DNA of 64,000 nt. It comes from an uncultured Psychrobacter sp. (lineage in GTDB: Bacteria; Pseudomonadota; Gammaproteobacteria; Pseudomonadales; Moraxellaceae). A program made the position numbers and the translations under genes. Numbering within the stretch: position 1 is the stretch's first letter; every line of letters starts with the position of its first letter. The stretch covers positions 62,001 to 126,000 of the forward strand of contig NZ_CANMRN010000005.1 of NCBI RefSeq assembly GCF_947500265.1, written 5' to 3'. Shown piece by piece: positions 36,954 through 44,544 of the stretch. Below the pieces are notes generated by a model. It made no database searches and had not been told where the DNA came from. It saw only the letters and a program-made list of their open reading frames with translations.

Positions 36954-37489
36954 ATACTCGCCTTAAATGGGTAGAAAATAATCAATCAGAAGGTGTGTTT
37001 TCAGAGAAAGTATTATTAACTTGGGTAAAGTATCGTCAATGTCATGTTCAAGACAAAGAGGCAGGTGGCTTATTGATGGGCAGGTTCGCTCAAGACACAC
37101 AATCAATGTTGGTGGATGACTTAACCACTCCAATGTTCTTTGATAAACGTAAAAGAAGAATGTTCTATCGGTCTAAATCTCATAATAGAGAACTAAAAAA
37201 GTATTGGAAAAATACCCAAGGGTATGGGGGTTTACTAGGACTATGGCACACTCATCCAGAAAATATACCAACCCCATCATCAATGGATATTACCGACTTA
37301 AAAAATCAGATCATGGCCTCTAAATATGTAACTAATAGACTAATTTATATTATTGTAGGTATTACGCATATTGGTGTTTGGACGGGTTACAAGAATGGCA
37401 AAGTTCAGTTTATAGGTCACATTGCCGTCGATAATAAAATTGATCACCACGATTATAACTTCAATCAACATATTGAAAAAAGGCTTTAA
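36938..37489 (+). CDS. cap3: CBASS Cap3, JAB/MPN isopeptidase
   Basis: A 183-residue JAMM metalloprotease. KEAGGLLMGRF provides the Glu, and LLGLWHTHPENIPTPSSMDI provides the HxH...S...D zinc motif. In type II CBASS, Cap3 removes the conjugate made by Cap2 and keeps the system in check. The ATG at 36938 has AGGA five bases upstream, within the end of cap2. It ends four bases before the effector start. Confidence 0.9.
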   Translation: MLQFIDTRLKWVENNQSEGVFSEKVLLTWVKYRQCHVQDKEAGGLLMGRFAQDTQSMLVDDLTTPMFFDKRKRRMFYRSKSHNRELKKYWKNTQGYGGLLGLWHTHPENIPTPSSMDITDLKNQIMASKYVTNRLIYIIVGITHIGVWTGYKNGKVQFIGHIAVDNKIDHHDYNFNQHIEKRL

Positions 37490-37493
37490 GCTT

Positions 37494-38531
37494 ATGTGGG
37501 AAAAAATTCAATGGTTAATTATAACTGGACTCAAGTTCAGAACACCATATCCTAAAACAGCATGGGGAGTGCGCTGTTGTCTAACCTCACTAGGTATTAG
37601 TTTATATTCGTTTCTTAACCTTTATATAAATTTAAAAGATAACCTTATAATAGATGCTATTGAGTTTACTTATAGAGAACCTACTATCTTGTATACATTA
37701 ATAACTGTAGGTTTATTCTTAGTAGGTATGGCGTTAATTTATTCAGAATGGGATAAAAAATTCCGTCATATTGCTAAGGTTTTTATTTCAGCAATGCCAG
37801 GTGTGGCTATTTCTTTCCCTATCAATGTATTAGAGCCATCGGAAAGAGTATTGAGTAGAGAGGCTGTAAAACTTGGTGTCAATCAAGACAGTGAAGAAAA
37901 TATACAAAAGCAAATAGAAGTATTTAATGCTGAACTTAAAGCAGATGTTGTCAAACGCTTTATACTGCCTCCAGATATAAAAAAAGCGTATGTTGGTGGC
38001 TTAGCTCGTATCCCTTTCCTAGTAGCCTATGGATCTACGTTGCGAAATCAATCAGCACAAATAGTATACTTCGATAAATTTCATCGTAATGGAGAATACG
38101 CTTTACTTGAAGATTTTAACGAAAAAATAAGTTTAAAAAACTATGACCTCAGTCCTGGCACTAGTAATGATGTTGGGTTAGCTTTAGGCTTTACTACAGC
38201 TATATCAAGAGAACAGTTACCAGAGACCCTGAGAGACTCTGTAACTATTCTTTTTCCTAATAAAGTTGCAGCGAGAAACTTAATAAAAAATCAAGCTAAC
38301 CTTCAAGATGTGTCAGATGAAATTACCCGTATAATTGATAACTTATCTTCTATAAGAAATGTTCAGAGAATACATCTTTTCCTATCTGTGCAGTCTTCTC
38401 TTGCTATTGAAATAGGCAGACGCTATCAAGAAGGAACTCATAAAAATTGGATCATACATAATTTCAACCCTGACAAAGGTTGCTATGATTGGGCATTAGA
38501 GTTGTCAAGCAAAGGGCTTAGAGAGTTTTAA
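37494..38531 (+). CDS. cap14: CBASS effector, two-transmembrane SAVED protein (Cap14-like)
   Basis: About 345 residues from the ATG at 37494; the longer frame from 37422 lies inside cap3. Two membrane helices are visible at about 25-45 (CCLTSLGISLYSFLNLYI) and 65-83 (ILYTLITVGLFLVGMALIY). The rest is a SAVED ligand-binding domain: the RIHLFLSVQSSLAIEIGRRY box and the final CYDWALEL are typical. The 2TM-SAVED layout is the Cap14 class, in which cyclic nucleotide binding leads to membrane disruption and cell death. It closes the operon. Confidence 0.82.
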   Translation: MWEKIQWLIITGLKFRTPYPKTAWGVRCCLTSLGISLYSFLNLYINLKDNLIIDAIEFTYREPTILYTLITVGLFLVGMALIYSEWDKKFRHIAKVFISAMPGVAISFPINVLEPSERVLSREAVKLGVNQDSEENIQKQIEVFNAELKADVVKRFILPPDIKKAYVGGLARIPFLVAYGSTLRNQSAQIVYFDKFHRNGEYALLEDFNEKISLKNYDLSPGTSNDVGLALGFTTAISREQLPETLRDSVTILFPNKVAARNLIKNQANLQDVSDEITRIIDNLSSIRNVQRIHLFLSVQSSLAIEIGRRYQEGTHKNWIIHNFNPDKGCYDWALELSSKGLREF

Positions 38532-38725
38532 ATATAGTCAAGTCTGAGCTATGTGTATTTGATTATACCTATGGCGAACCAATCAAGTGCTTGCTCCGGT
38601 TCGATACCCTAGTGAGGACTTGAACACTAGGCTGTAGACGAAGGATATCAATAGTTTTATTTATTTAGATCATAGTAGTGTACTTCACAGTGTACATAAC
38701 ATTAATTTTTTGAGGTTAAACTGAC

Positions 38726-39712
38726 TTAATTTTGATTTAGTTTCCTATAGTTATTACAGCTTTCTTGTTGCCCATTTTCACAAGCCTTACCAAACCAGTT
38801 CTTTGCTTGAACATTATCTTGATTAACACCTACACCATCGCGATACATCGCACCAAGATTGTTTTGAGCAGGAGCATATTCTTGCTCAGCAGCTTTTGTA
38901 TACCACTTAAAGGCTTGAGAGAATTCTCGGCCTACACCGTGACCCATGTAATACATCACACCAAGATTATATTGTGCATTAGCATTTTCTTGATCAGCTG
39001 CTTTTTCAAACCATTTTCGAGCCTGTGAAAAATCTTGTGTTACGCCATTACCCTGATAATATATTGCACCTAAATTAGCTTGCGCAGGAGCATATTCTTG
39101 CTCAGCAGCTTTTGTATACCACTTAAGTGATTGCGACAAGTCTTGCTCTATACCATTGCCTTCGTAATACATTGCGGCTAAGTCATTTTGTGCAATGACA
39201 TATCCTTGATTAGCGGCTTTTGTATACCACTTAAGAGCTTGTGAAAGGTCTCGGTCTACGCCATTGCCTTGGGTATACATTAAGCCAAGGTTATACTCCG
39301 CTTCAGGAAAGCCTTGATTGGCTGCTTTCGTATACCATTTAATTGCTTCAGCATAGTTTTGAGGGACTCCTTCGCCTTCACGATACATTACACCAAGATT
39401 ATACTGCGCCTCAGGGAAACCTTGATTAGCCGATTTTATATACCACTGCGCAGCTTTGGCATAGTCTTGATGAACGCCCTCTCCTATATCATACATCCAA
39501 CCCAAATCGAATTGTGCTTCTGCATCGCCTTGTTCGGCTAATCCCTGTACGTCTTCAGCTTTAGTTTCTGTCTCTATTTCCTCAATAACTATTTGCCCCT
39601 CAGAAGCTTCGTTTTTGGCTTCACTTTGCATTTTTTGACAGCTCGTAAGCGTAAGAGGTAATAAGGCAGTAGAAAAAAGAAGGGCAACTAATTTAGTTTT
39701 TTTGAAAATCAT
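38726..39712 (-). CDS. Sel1-like repeat lipoprotein
   Basis: A 328-residue protein with a lipoprotein signal (LLPLTLTSC), an acidic linker (residues 28-55), and seven Sel1-type repeats of 36 residues with the pattern AQxxLGxMYxxGxGVxxDxxxAxxWYxKAA. The repeats form a TPR-like solenoid for protein binding. Several repeats are very similar to one another (for example WYTKAAEQEYAPAQ appears twice), which suggests recent internal duplication. A short Cys pair (CENGQQESC) caps the C-terminus. It faces the CBASS operon tail to tail; it may be a periplasmic scaffold or an immunity/adapter protein. Confidence 0.85.
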   Translation of the reverse strand: MIFKKTKLVALLFSTALLPLTLTSCQKMQSEAKNEASEGQIVIEEIETETKAEDVQGLAEQGDAEAQFDLGWMYDIGEGVHQDYAKAAQWYIKSANQGFPEAQYNLGVMYREGEGVPQNYAEAIKWYTKAANQGFPEAEYNLGLMYTQGNGVDRDLSQALKWYTKAANQGYVIAQNDLAAMYYEGNGIEQDLSQSLKWYTKAAEQEYAPAQANLGAIYYQGNGVTQDFSQARKWFEKAADQENANAQYNLGVMYYMGHGVGREFSQAFKWYTKAAEQEYAPAQNNLGAMYRDGVGVNQDNVQAKNWFGKACENGQQESCNNYRKLNQN

Positions 39713-39936
39713 ATATTTGATTCACTGGTAGAAAAAGCGTTGAATAAGTAGATTATCTTAAAGTTTCAAAAGAGCGACTCTCTAAGCAAAAAATATTGAT
39801 TAATTTTTTTAATGTATTTTTATTTACTATAACGTTTGTCATGAGAGTATGTTCGGTGCGCTATACAGGCATCGAACTATGCGTTGTATGCCTAATATAT
39901 ATAGTGTTTTATTAACAACTAAGATAGCTAGCAGAA

Positions 39937-40221
39937 CTAAATTAAGGTATAAGCAAACCTTTCTTCCAAGTTGAATTGCTCGTCCTGGTTTTTAACTTTT
40001 TCGAGAATAAAAACTATCTCTTCAAAGCAACTCAGCTTTTCTTTTGAAGTAGTTGAATTGAACCATATTAAATTAATTGGTCTCTCTACACCCCCGCTTA
40101 ATAGATCCCATAATGCATCAAGATTCTTACCATAGTAGAGCTCCACAGCAAATTGCCGCGCAATTTCGTTATGAAATTCTAACTCAGTCAATATTTTATC
40201 GCCGTGAATTTCAATATTCAT
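39937..40221 (-). CDS. Barstar-family ribonuclease inhibitor
   Basis: A 94-residue barstar homologue: the FAVELYYGKNLDALWDLLSG box is the family hallmark, and the length matches barstar. Barstars bind and block secreted or contact-dependent barnase-type RNases. No toxin gene is seen within reach, so this is an orphan immunity gene. It has its own ATG with a weak upstream site. Confidence 0.85.
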   Translation of the reverse strand: MNIEIHGDKILTELEFHNEIARQFAVELYYGKNLDALWDLLSGGVERPINLIWFNSTTSKEKLSCFEEIVFILEKVKNQDEQFNLEERFAYTLI

Positions 40222-40640
40222 AATTGTTTCCGATATACGTTACTCGGTAGAGATGTATCATTAAAAAGCTCTCGGCATCTATTATAAGAGTTTTTTTAGT
40301 TAGAATATAAGAATGTATAGGCGGTCTATTTCAGGTATACCCTAAAGGAACCAGTTATTTTGCCATCTAAACCTATTAACAGACCACTTAAAACAGACTG
40401 GTATAATGGAACCACTTACAACGGACTACTGAACTAGCTCGTGTTGCCCCGAAGCCATAGACCTTTGCATCATGCTCTTTTTATTACATCATCTATTTTT
40501 TGCATGCGTTTTAATATTCTGTAGTAGTCATACGCTATTTAAGAGCTTGCGCTGACATATTACAAAATTGCTGGTATTATTGCCGCTTTGCGTTAGCATT
40601 CATCTGCCCTACGTGATACTTTCTAAATTGGTTATTGATC
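40222..40640. other. Gene-free stretch with a diverged repeat shared with 58.7 kb
   Basis: No gene is recognised. About 40410-40445 (CCACTTACAACGGACTACTG, then AACTAGCT) resembles 58743-58780 just after the IS256 remnant, so it may be an old insertion-sequence end. An internal degenerate copy lies at about 40383-40400. Confidence 0.4.
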
Positions 40641-40689
40641 TTCACTGGTGACAACGTTGTCGTTGGTTCGAATCCGATTACGCCTACCA
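40641..40689 (+). tRNA. 3' fragment of a tRNA gene (truncated; candidate integration scar)
   Basis: The segment has a full tRNA 3' half: T-stem GTTGG (40662-40666), T-loop TTCGAAT, stem CCGAT (40674-40678), a seven-base acceptor strand TACGCCT, and ACCA (40686-40689). Just before it is a perfect palindrome GACAAC/GTTGTC (40650-40661), which could be a long variable arm. The matching 5' acceptor strand (AGGCGTA) and a D-arm are absent upstream, so the gene is incomplete. It is followed by a strong terminator, as real tRNA genes are. Amino acid identity cannot be assigned. Confidence 0.6.
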
Positions 40690-40698
40690 GATTCGAAA

Positions 40699-40728
40699 AG
40701 CCCCAATCTTAAGATTGGGGCTTTTTTT
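40699..40728 (+). terminator. Strong intrinsic terminator after the tRNA fragment
   Basis: AGCCCCAATC (40699-40708), TTAA loop, GATTGGGGCT (40713-40722), then a T run to 40728. It is a perfect 10-bp stem. It can also end transcripts arriving from the TonB-receptor side because A residues precede the stem. Confidence 0.9.
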
Positions 40729-40816
40729 GTCCGTGAAATATGGGCTGTAGAGGAAAAGGAAACTATACGTCGATTCAAATTATCTCTTTTCTCACTTTCA
40801 GCAAACATCATCGAAA

Positions 40817-43090
40817 CTAAAACTTATAATTCACACCCATGAAGAATGAGCGGCCAACACCTGGTACGGCAGTACCCCAGTTAGACCCTGGTGCTAACTC
40901 ACCATTCATTGACATGGTTTTACCTTGACCCATATAAGCACCGCCTAAAGGCAAGGCGTAGTTTCTGTCAAACACATTATCGATACCCACTTCGACACTG
41001 ATATCTTTCCACTGATAACCAGTACTTAGATTCAACAAGCCATAGCCTGAGGTTTTCAGCTCATTACGAGGATCTGAGACTTTGTTTTTGGCAGCGACGC
41101 CCACTACTTCAACTTGGTTTTTCCAACCGCTATTCTCATGATTAAGTGCAATGCTACCATTCAAGGGCATTATGTTATATAGATCAGAGCCAGTTTCTTC
41201 GTTCTTGCCATTGGTGTAGCTCAGTGAACCTGAGAGGCCCCAATAACCCCAAGCATTATTGGCTAAGTCACGATCTGCGGTGATATCGATGCCATATATT
41301 CTAGCGTCTTGATTGGTATAACGTAGCACCTTGTATCGATCTACTGTTTGGGTAGCTGCAGGTGCGTTCGTAGCTGAGTCCCACTGTACAGCATCGACAT
41401 AGTCGTCAATTTTTGAATAGTAAGGAGTAGCTTTGATGTTCCAACTATCATTAACAGCATGCCAATCAAAAGTTGCCGATAAAGTATTGGATTTTTCTGG
41501 TTGCAGGCTTGGATCACCAAAATAGCCATTACCATCACCCACAGTATTGTTCATGATAGCCGCCATTGGCCATGTTGACCATGTATATCGCTCATAAAGA
41601 CTTGGGGTACGCTCTTTATGGGCAACGCCTAGCTCTATTGAACGTTGTTCATCTATATCATAATGGGCTATCACGGTTGCATCAATATTATTGTCAGTGA
41701 TGCTTCGATCACTAGCGTTGAAGTTAGCGCTATCACGAGTTTGATTAGCCATCATGTTATAGCCAATGACTTCATCAGCGCTAGTACGTACGTTTTCGTA
41801 ACGAGCACCAATTTGAGTGGTCCATTTCGGCGTGATTTGCTTTTCCCATTCGCCATAGACGCCAATACGTTGGCGCTGACCATTATTGATATTTTGGAAC
41901 TCATTTGGTGACATCATCCCAGTACCAGAAGCTGGCCATAAGTCGTTGAGCGTATAGTCTTGATATTCAGCACCTACGGTCACTGTTCCTTGGTTAGTCA
42001 ATTCAATAATACCTTTGATATTAGCACCGATAGTTTCGCTATCGGTATGCATTGGCATGCCATTGGCGTCATTATAAAAGAACTGTTTATCATCACCAAA
42101 GTTCATGTAATGATCAACGTCTTCATGATAAGCCTGTGCTTCTAACTGCCCCCAACCCAACTCACCTTTGTAACGTAAGTTGATTCTATCGAGCTGATTG
42201 TCAAGCATATCCATACGCTGGTTTGGGTATAGCTCCTCTGGTACACGCTGCGATAAATAAGTGCCTTGTAGTAAATGGTCACCGTTTTTATAAGCAAGAT
42301 CTAGCGATTGGTTTTTGCTTTCAAAAGCGGTAGATCCGACTTCATCTTTGGGTAGTTGTTTATCACCATTACCTGTTGCTGTGTAAGACTTAAAGTCGCC
42401 ACCAGCAGTATAATTATCAGACTGAGCATAGCTACCTTTATAAGTTAAGCTAAAAGTATCATCCGCTAGCGTCGTTGAAAGGTTGGCACCGTAGCCATTA
42501 CCATTGCTGCGATAAAACGCTCCAACTTCACCTGAGCTGACCAAAGTGCTGTCTGCAGAAAATACTGGCTCTGCAGTTTCAACAACGATAGTGCCGCCGA
42601 TACTATTACCGCCAACACTCACTGGTGTGACGCCAGCATAGACAGTAGCGTCTGCCACTGCGCTAGGTGCGATATAAGATAGCGGTGAATTCATGCTATT
42701 TGGACAAGAAGCAATTGAGTCCACACCGTCTACCAAAATACGTAAACGGTTGTCGGCCAAACCTCTAACAACAGGTAAGCTTGAGATACCGCCAGCACTC
42801 TGTACATTGATACCAGGGATTTTGGTCAATATGGTAGCGGTATCACTGGTCGCAACTTGTTTGCTATTGATATCATTGCGATCGAGCGTTGCAGCTGTGC
42901 CTAGAATATTGGTACTTGCTACGGGGGCATAAACGGTGATTGTCGGTAAGGTTGCAGTTGGAAGCGCTTCGCTATGACCATAACTATTTATGTTGGCAGT
43001 GTCAGCATAGGCGCTACTGATTTGAAATAAAGCTATAGATAAAACACTGAGTTTTAAGGTAGGTACAGCATTCATTGGTGAAATTAACAT
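40817..43090 (-). CDS. TonB-dependent outer-membrane receptor, copper type (OprC/NosA-like)
   Basis: A 757-residue receptor. The signal peptide ends SSAYA. The plug domain holds the usual boxes (ATILTKIPGINVQSAGG, PVVRGLADNRLRILVDGV), and the barrel ends in FFMGVNYKF. The plug segment DSIASCPNSMNSPLSYI has Cys and Met four apart, and the barrel has VDHYMNFGDD with His-x-Met. In Pseudomonas OprC these CxxxM and HxM residues bind copper, so this is likely a copper receptor. The nearby upstream DUF2946 gene on the same strand supports this. AGGAA lies before the ATG at 43090. Confidence 0.85.
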   Translation of the reverse strand: MLISPMNAVPTLKLSVLSIALFQISSAYADTANINSYGHSEALPTATLPTITVYAPVASTNILGTAATLDRNDINSKQVATSDTATILTKIPGINVQSAGGISSLPVVRGLADNRLRILVDGVDSIASCPNSMNSPLSYIAPSAVADATVYAGVTPVSVGGNSIGGTIVVETAEPVFSADSTLVSSGEVGAFYRSNGNGYGANLSTTLADDTFSLTYKGSYAQSDNYTAGGDFKSYTATGNGDKQLPKDEVGSTAFESKNQSLDLAYKNGDHLLQGTYLSQRVPEELYPNQRMDMLDNQLDRINLRYKGELGWGQLEAQAYHEDVDHYMNFGDDKQFFYNDANGMPMHTDSETIGANIKGIIELTNQGTVTVGAEYQDYTLNDLWPASGTGMMSPNEFQNINNGQRQRIGVYGEWEKQITPKWTTQIGARYENVRTSADEVIGYNMMANQTRDSANFNASDRSITDNNIDATVIAHYDIDEQRSIELGVAHKERTPSLYERYTWSTWPMAAIMNNTVGDGNGYFGDPSLQPEKSNTLSATFDWHAVNDSWNIKATPYYSKIDDYVDAVQWDSATNAPAATQTVDRYKVLRYTNQDARIYGIDITADRDLANNAWGYWGLSGSLSYTNGKNEETGSDLYNIMPLNGSIALNHENSGWKNQVEVVGVAAKNKVSDPRNELKTSGYGLLNLSTGYQWKDISVEVGIDNVFDRNYALPLGGAYMGQGKTMSMNGELAPGSNWGTAVPGVGRSFFMGVNYKF

Positions 43091-43367
43091 CTTATTTTCC
43101 TAGAAATTCTTAAACGTTTTAAACGTCTTTTATAAAATCGGTTATTCAGTTTTTTGTCCCAAGATGCCATTTAGGCCAAGTAATTGTGGGTTTAGACTAG
43201 GTGCTTACTGAGCATGTTCCGATATAAATAGACGGTATTTTCAGCACAATATTGTGAGTGCAGTATTTTGAGTGCAGTGTTTTAGGCAAACGCATACAAA
43301 CGCGTCAATCAAAGCTTCAAATAAGCTCATTGATTGATAGCAACTACCTGCCTTTAAATATCACTGA

Positions 43368-43955
43368 TTATATGAGTATAGATTGTGGAGGAGCGCGTGT
43401 AAGAGGTTGTAAGAAATTACTAGGATAGTAGGCATTTGAGCGATACAAAAGCGTAACTAAGACAGTAGACAGCTCTATCAAAGCTGAATCAGTATGTGTA
43501 AAAGCGACTGGTAATAGTGCTGCAGACATGGCAGTGCAAAAGTCGCAGCCATTGTATTTTACGGAGTCAGGGTCAGAGCTTCTAACCTTATCTTCGGTAT
43601 ATAAGACTTCCTGTGAAGGTGCGGCGACAACCGTTACGACTGGCTTAACAGTCGCAGGCGATGCTAAAGATAAGGATGCATTATGATGAGGTAAATGACG
43701 AGCGGCACTATCAATGGGTATGTTGTGATTCGTTTGAGTAATATCAGCCTGTATTTTCTCATACTGCTTAGCTGCCGATACAATCGGTGCAAGCTCAGCA
43801 CAGATACCATGACCTAAGTGGGTATTGTCATCCCATAGAGGTGTCAGCAATAGAGAGATGTGCATGATCCAAGCAAAACATGCAACCACCGTGCCCAACC
43901 ACATTGTTACGGGTGATGAATATCGTAAAACAAGCTTGCGATGCTTAGTAGACAT
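43368..43955 (-). CDS. DUF2946-like membrane protein next to the copper receptor
   Basis: A 195-residue protein with one N-terminal membrane helix (SPVTMWLGTVVACFAWIMHI), a GHGICAEL segment and a KYNGCDFCTAMSAALLP segment; the paired Cys residues with an H-x-C context fit DUF2946. A second hydrophobic stretch follows. DUF2946 genes are common beside copper-type TonB receptors. The long Ser/Ala/Val linker (about 80-130) is unusual. It lies 277 bases upstream of the receptor gene on the same strand. A metal-binding role in the periplasm is an inference. Confidence 0.65.
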   Translation of the reverse strand: MSTKHRKLVLRYSSPVTMWLGTVVACFAWIMHISLLLTPLWDDNTHLGHGICAELAPIVSAAKQYEKIQADITQTNHNIPIDSAARHLPHHNASLSLASPATVKPVVTVVAAPSQEVLYTEDKVRSSDPDSVKYNGCDFCTAMSAALLPVAFTHTDSALIELSTVLVTLLYRSNAYYPSNFLQPLTRAPPQSILI

Positions 43956-44544
43956 GATAGGGTCATCTTATTACCTAGCTGTTAATCATGCATAGGTAAT
44001 ATTAGTAACATTTATAGTTAGGGAGGCTTGATATTTTGAAAAATCAGTTTGAAGCATTCAAGAAAAGATACTTAACAAAATATACATGACCGCAAGTAAT
44101 GCCATTCTAAGGTAATGGGTATTCTTTTTACAAGCTTTATTTAAGCAAGTAGATATCATTTTTTACGGTAAAATCCTTAAATATTAATTAAGCAGCTTAA
44201 TTGTAAATAATAGAGTGCAGTAGTTTACCTCTAAACCCTTAATATTACTAAGGATATTTATCAAAGAGATGTAAATGTTATATCTTATTGATTCTTTGAG
44301 TGTTTTTTTGTTTGCAAACCCCAATCGATGTTGCTATATTATTATTGAATATATAAATTTGTATATTAATAAAATAGAATTTCAACAGCACTAATATTAA
44401 GCCGCATCAAACCTATAAAAGTCATACTGAATAGGCTTTTGTAGCTGGAATGAACTGATGATAAAAGTTGTTTGTATTTTTTCATCACATGTTTTTATTG
44501 ATAGTAATAGCTAGTCAAATAACATATAGGTTGGGGAGTACAAA
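43956..44544. other. Intergenic region upstream of the autotransporter
   Basis: 589 AT-rich bases with no recognisable gene. They must carry the divergent promoters of the DUF2946 and autotransporter genes; no clear operator is seen. Confidence 0.4.

Noticed and set aside
40590..40689. Complete tRNA gene
   Set aside because: No 5' acceptor strand AGGCGTA, D-arm or anticodon arm can be placed within 80 bases upstream.
40648..40842. Plus-strand open frame of 64 codons
   Set aside because: It runs through the tRNA 3' end and the terminator hairpin, so it is not a protein gene.
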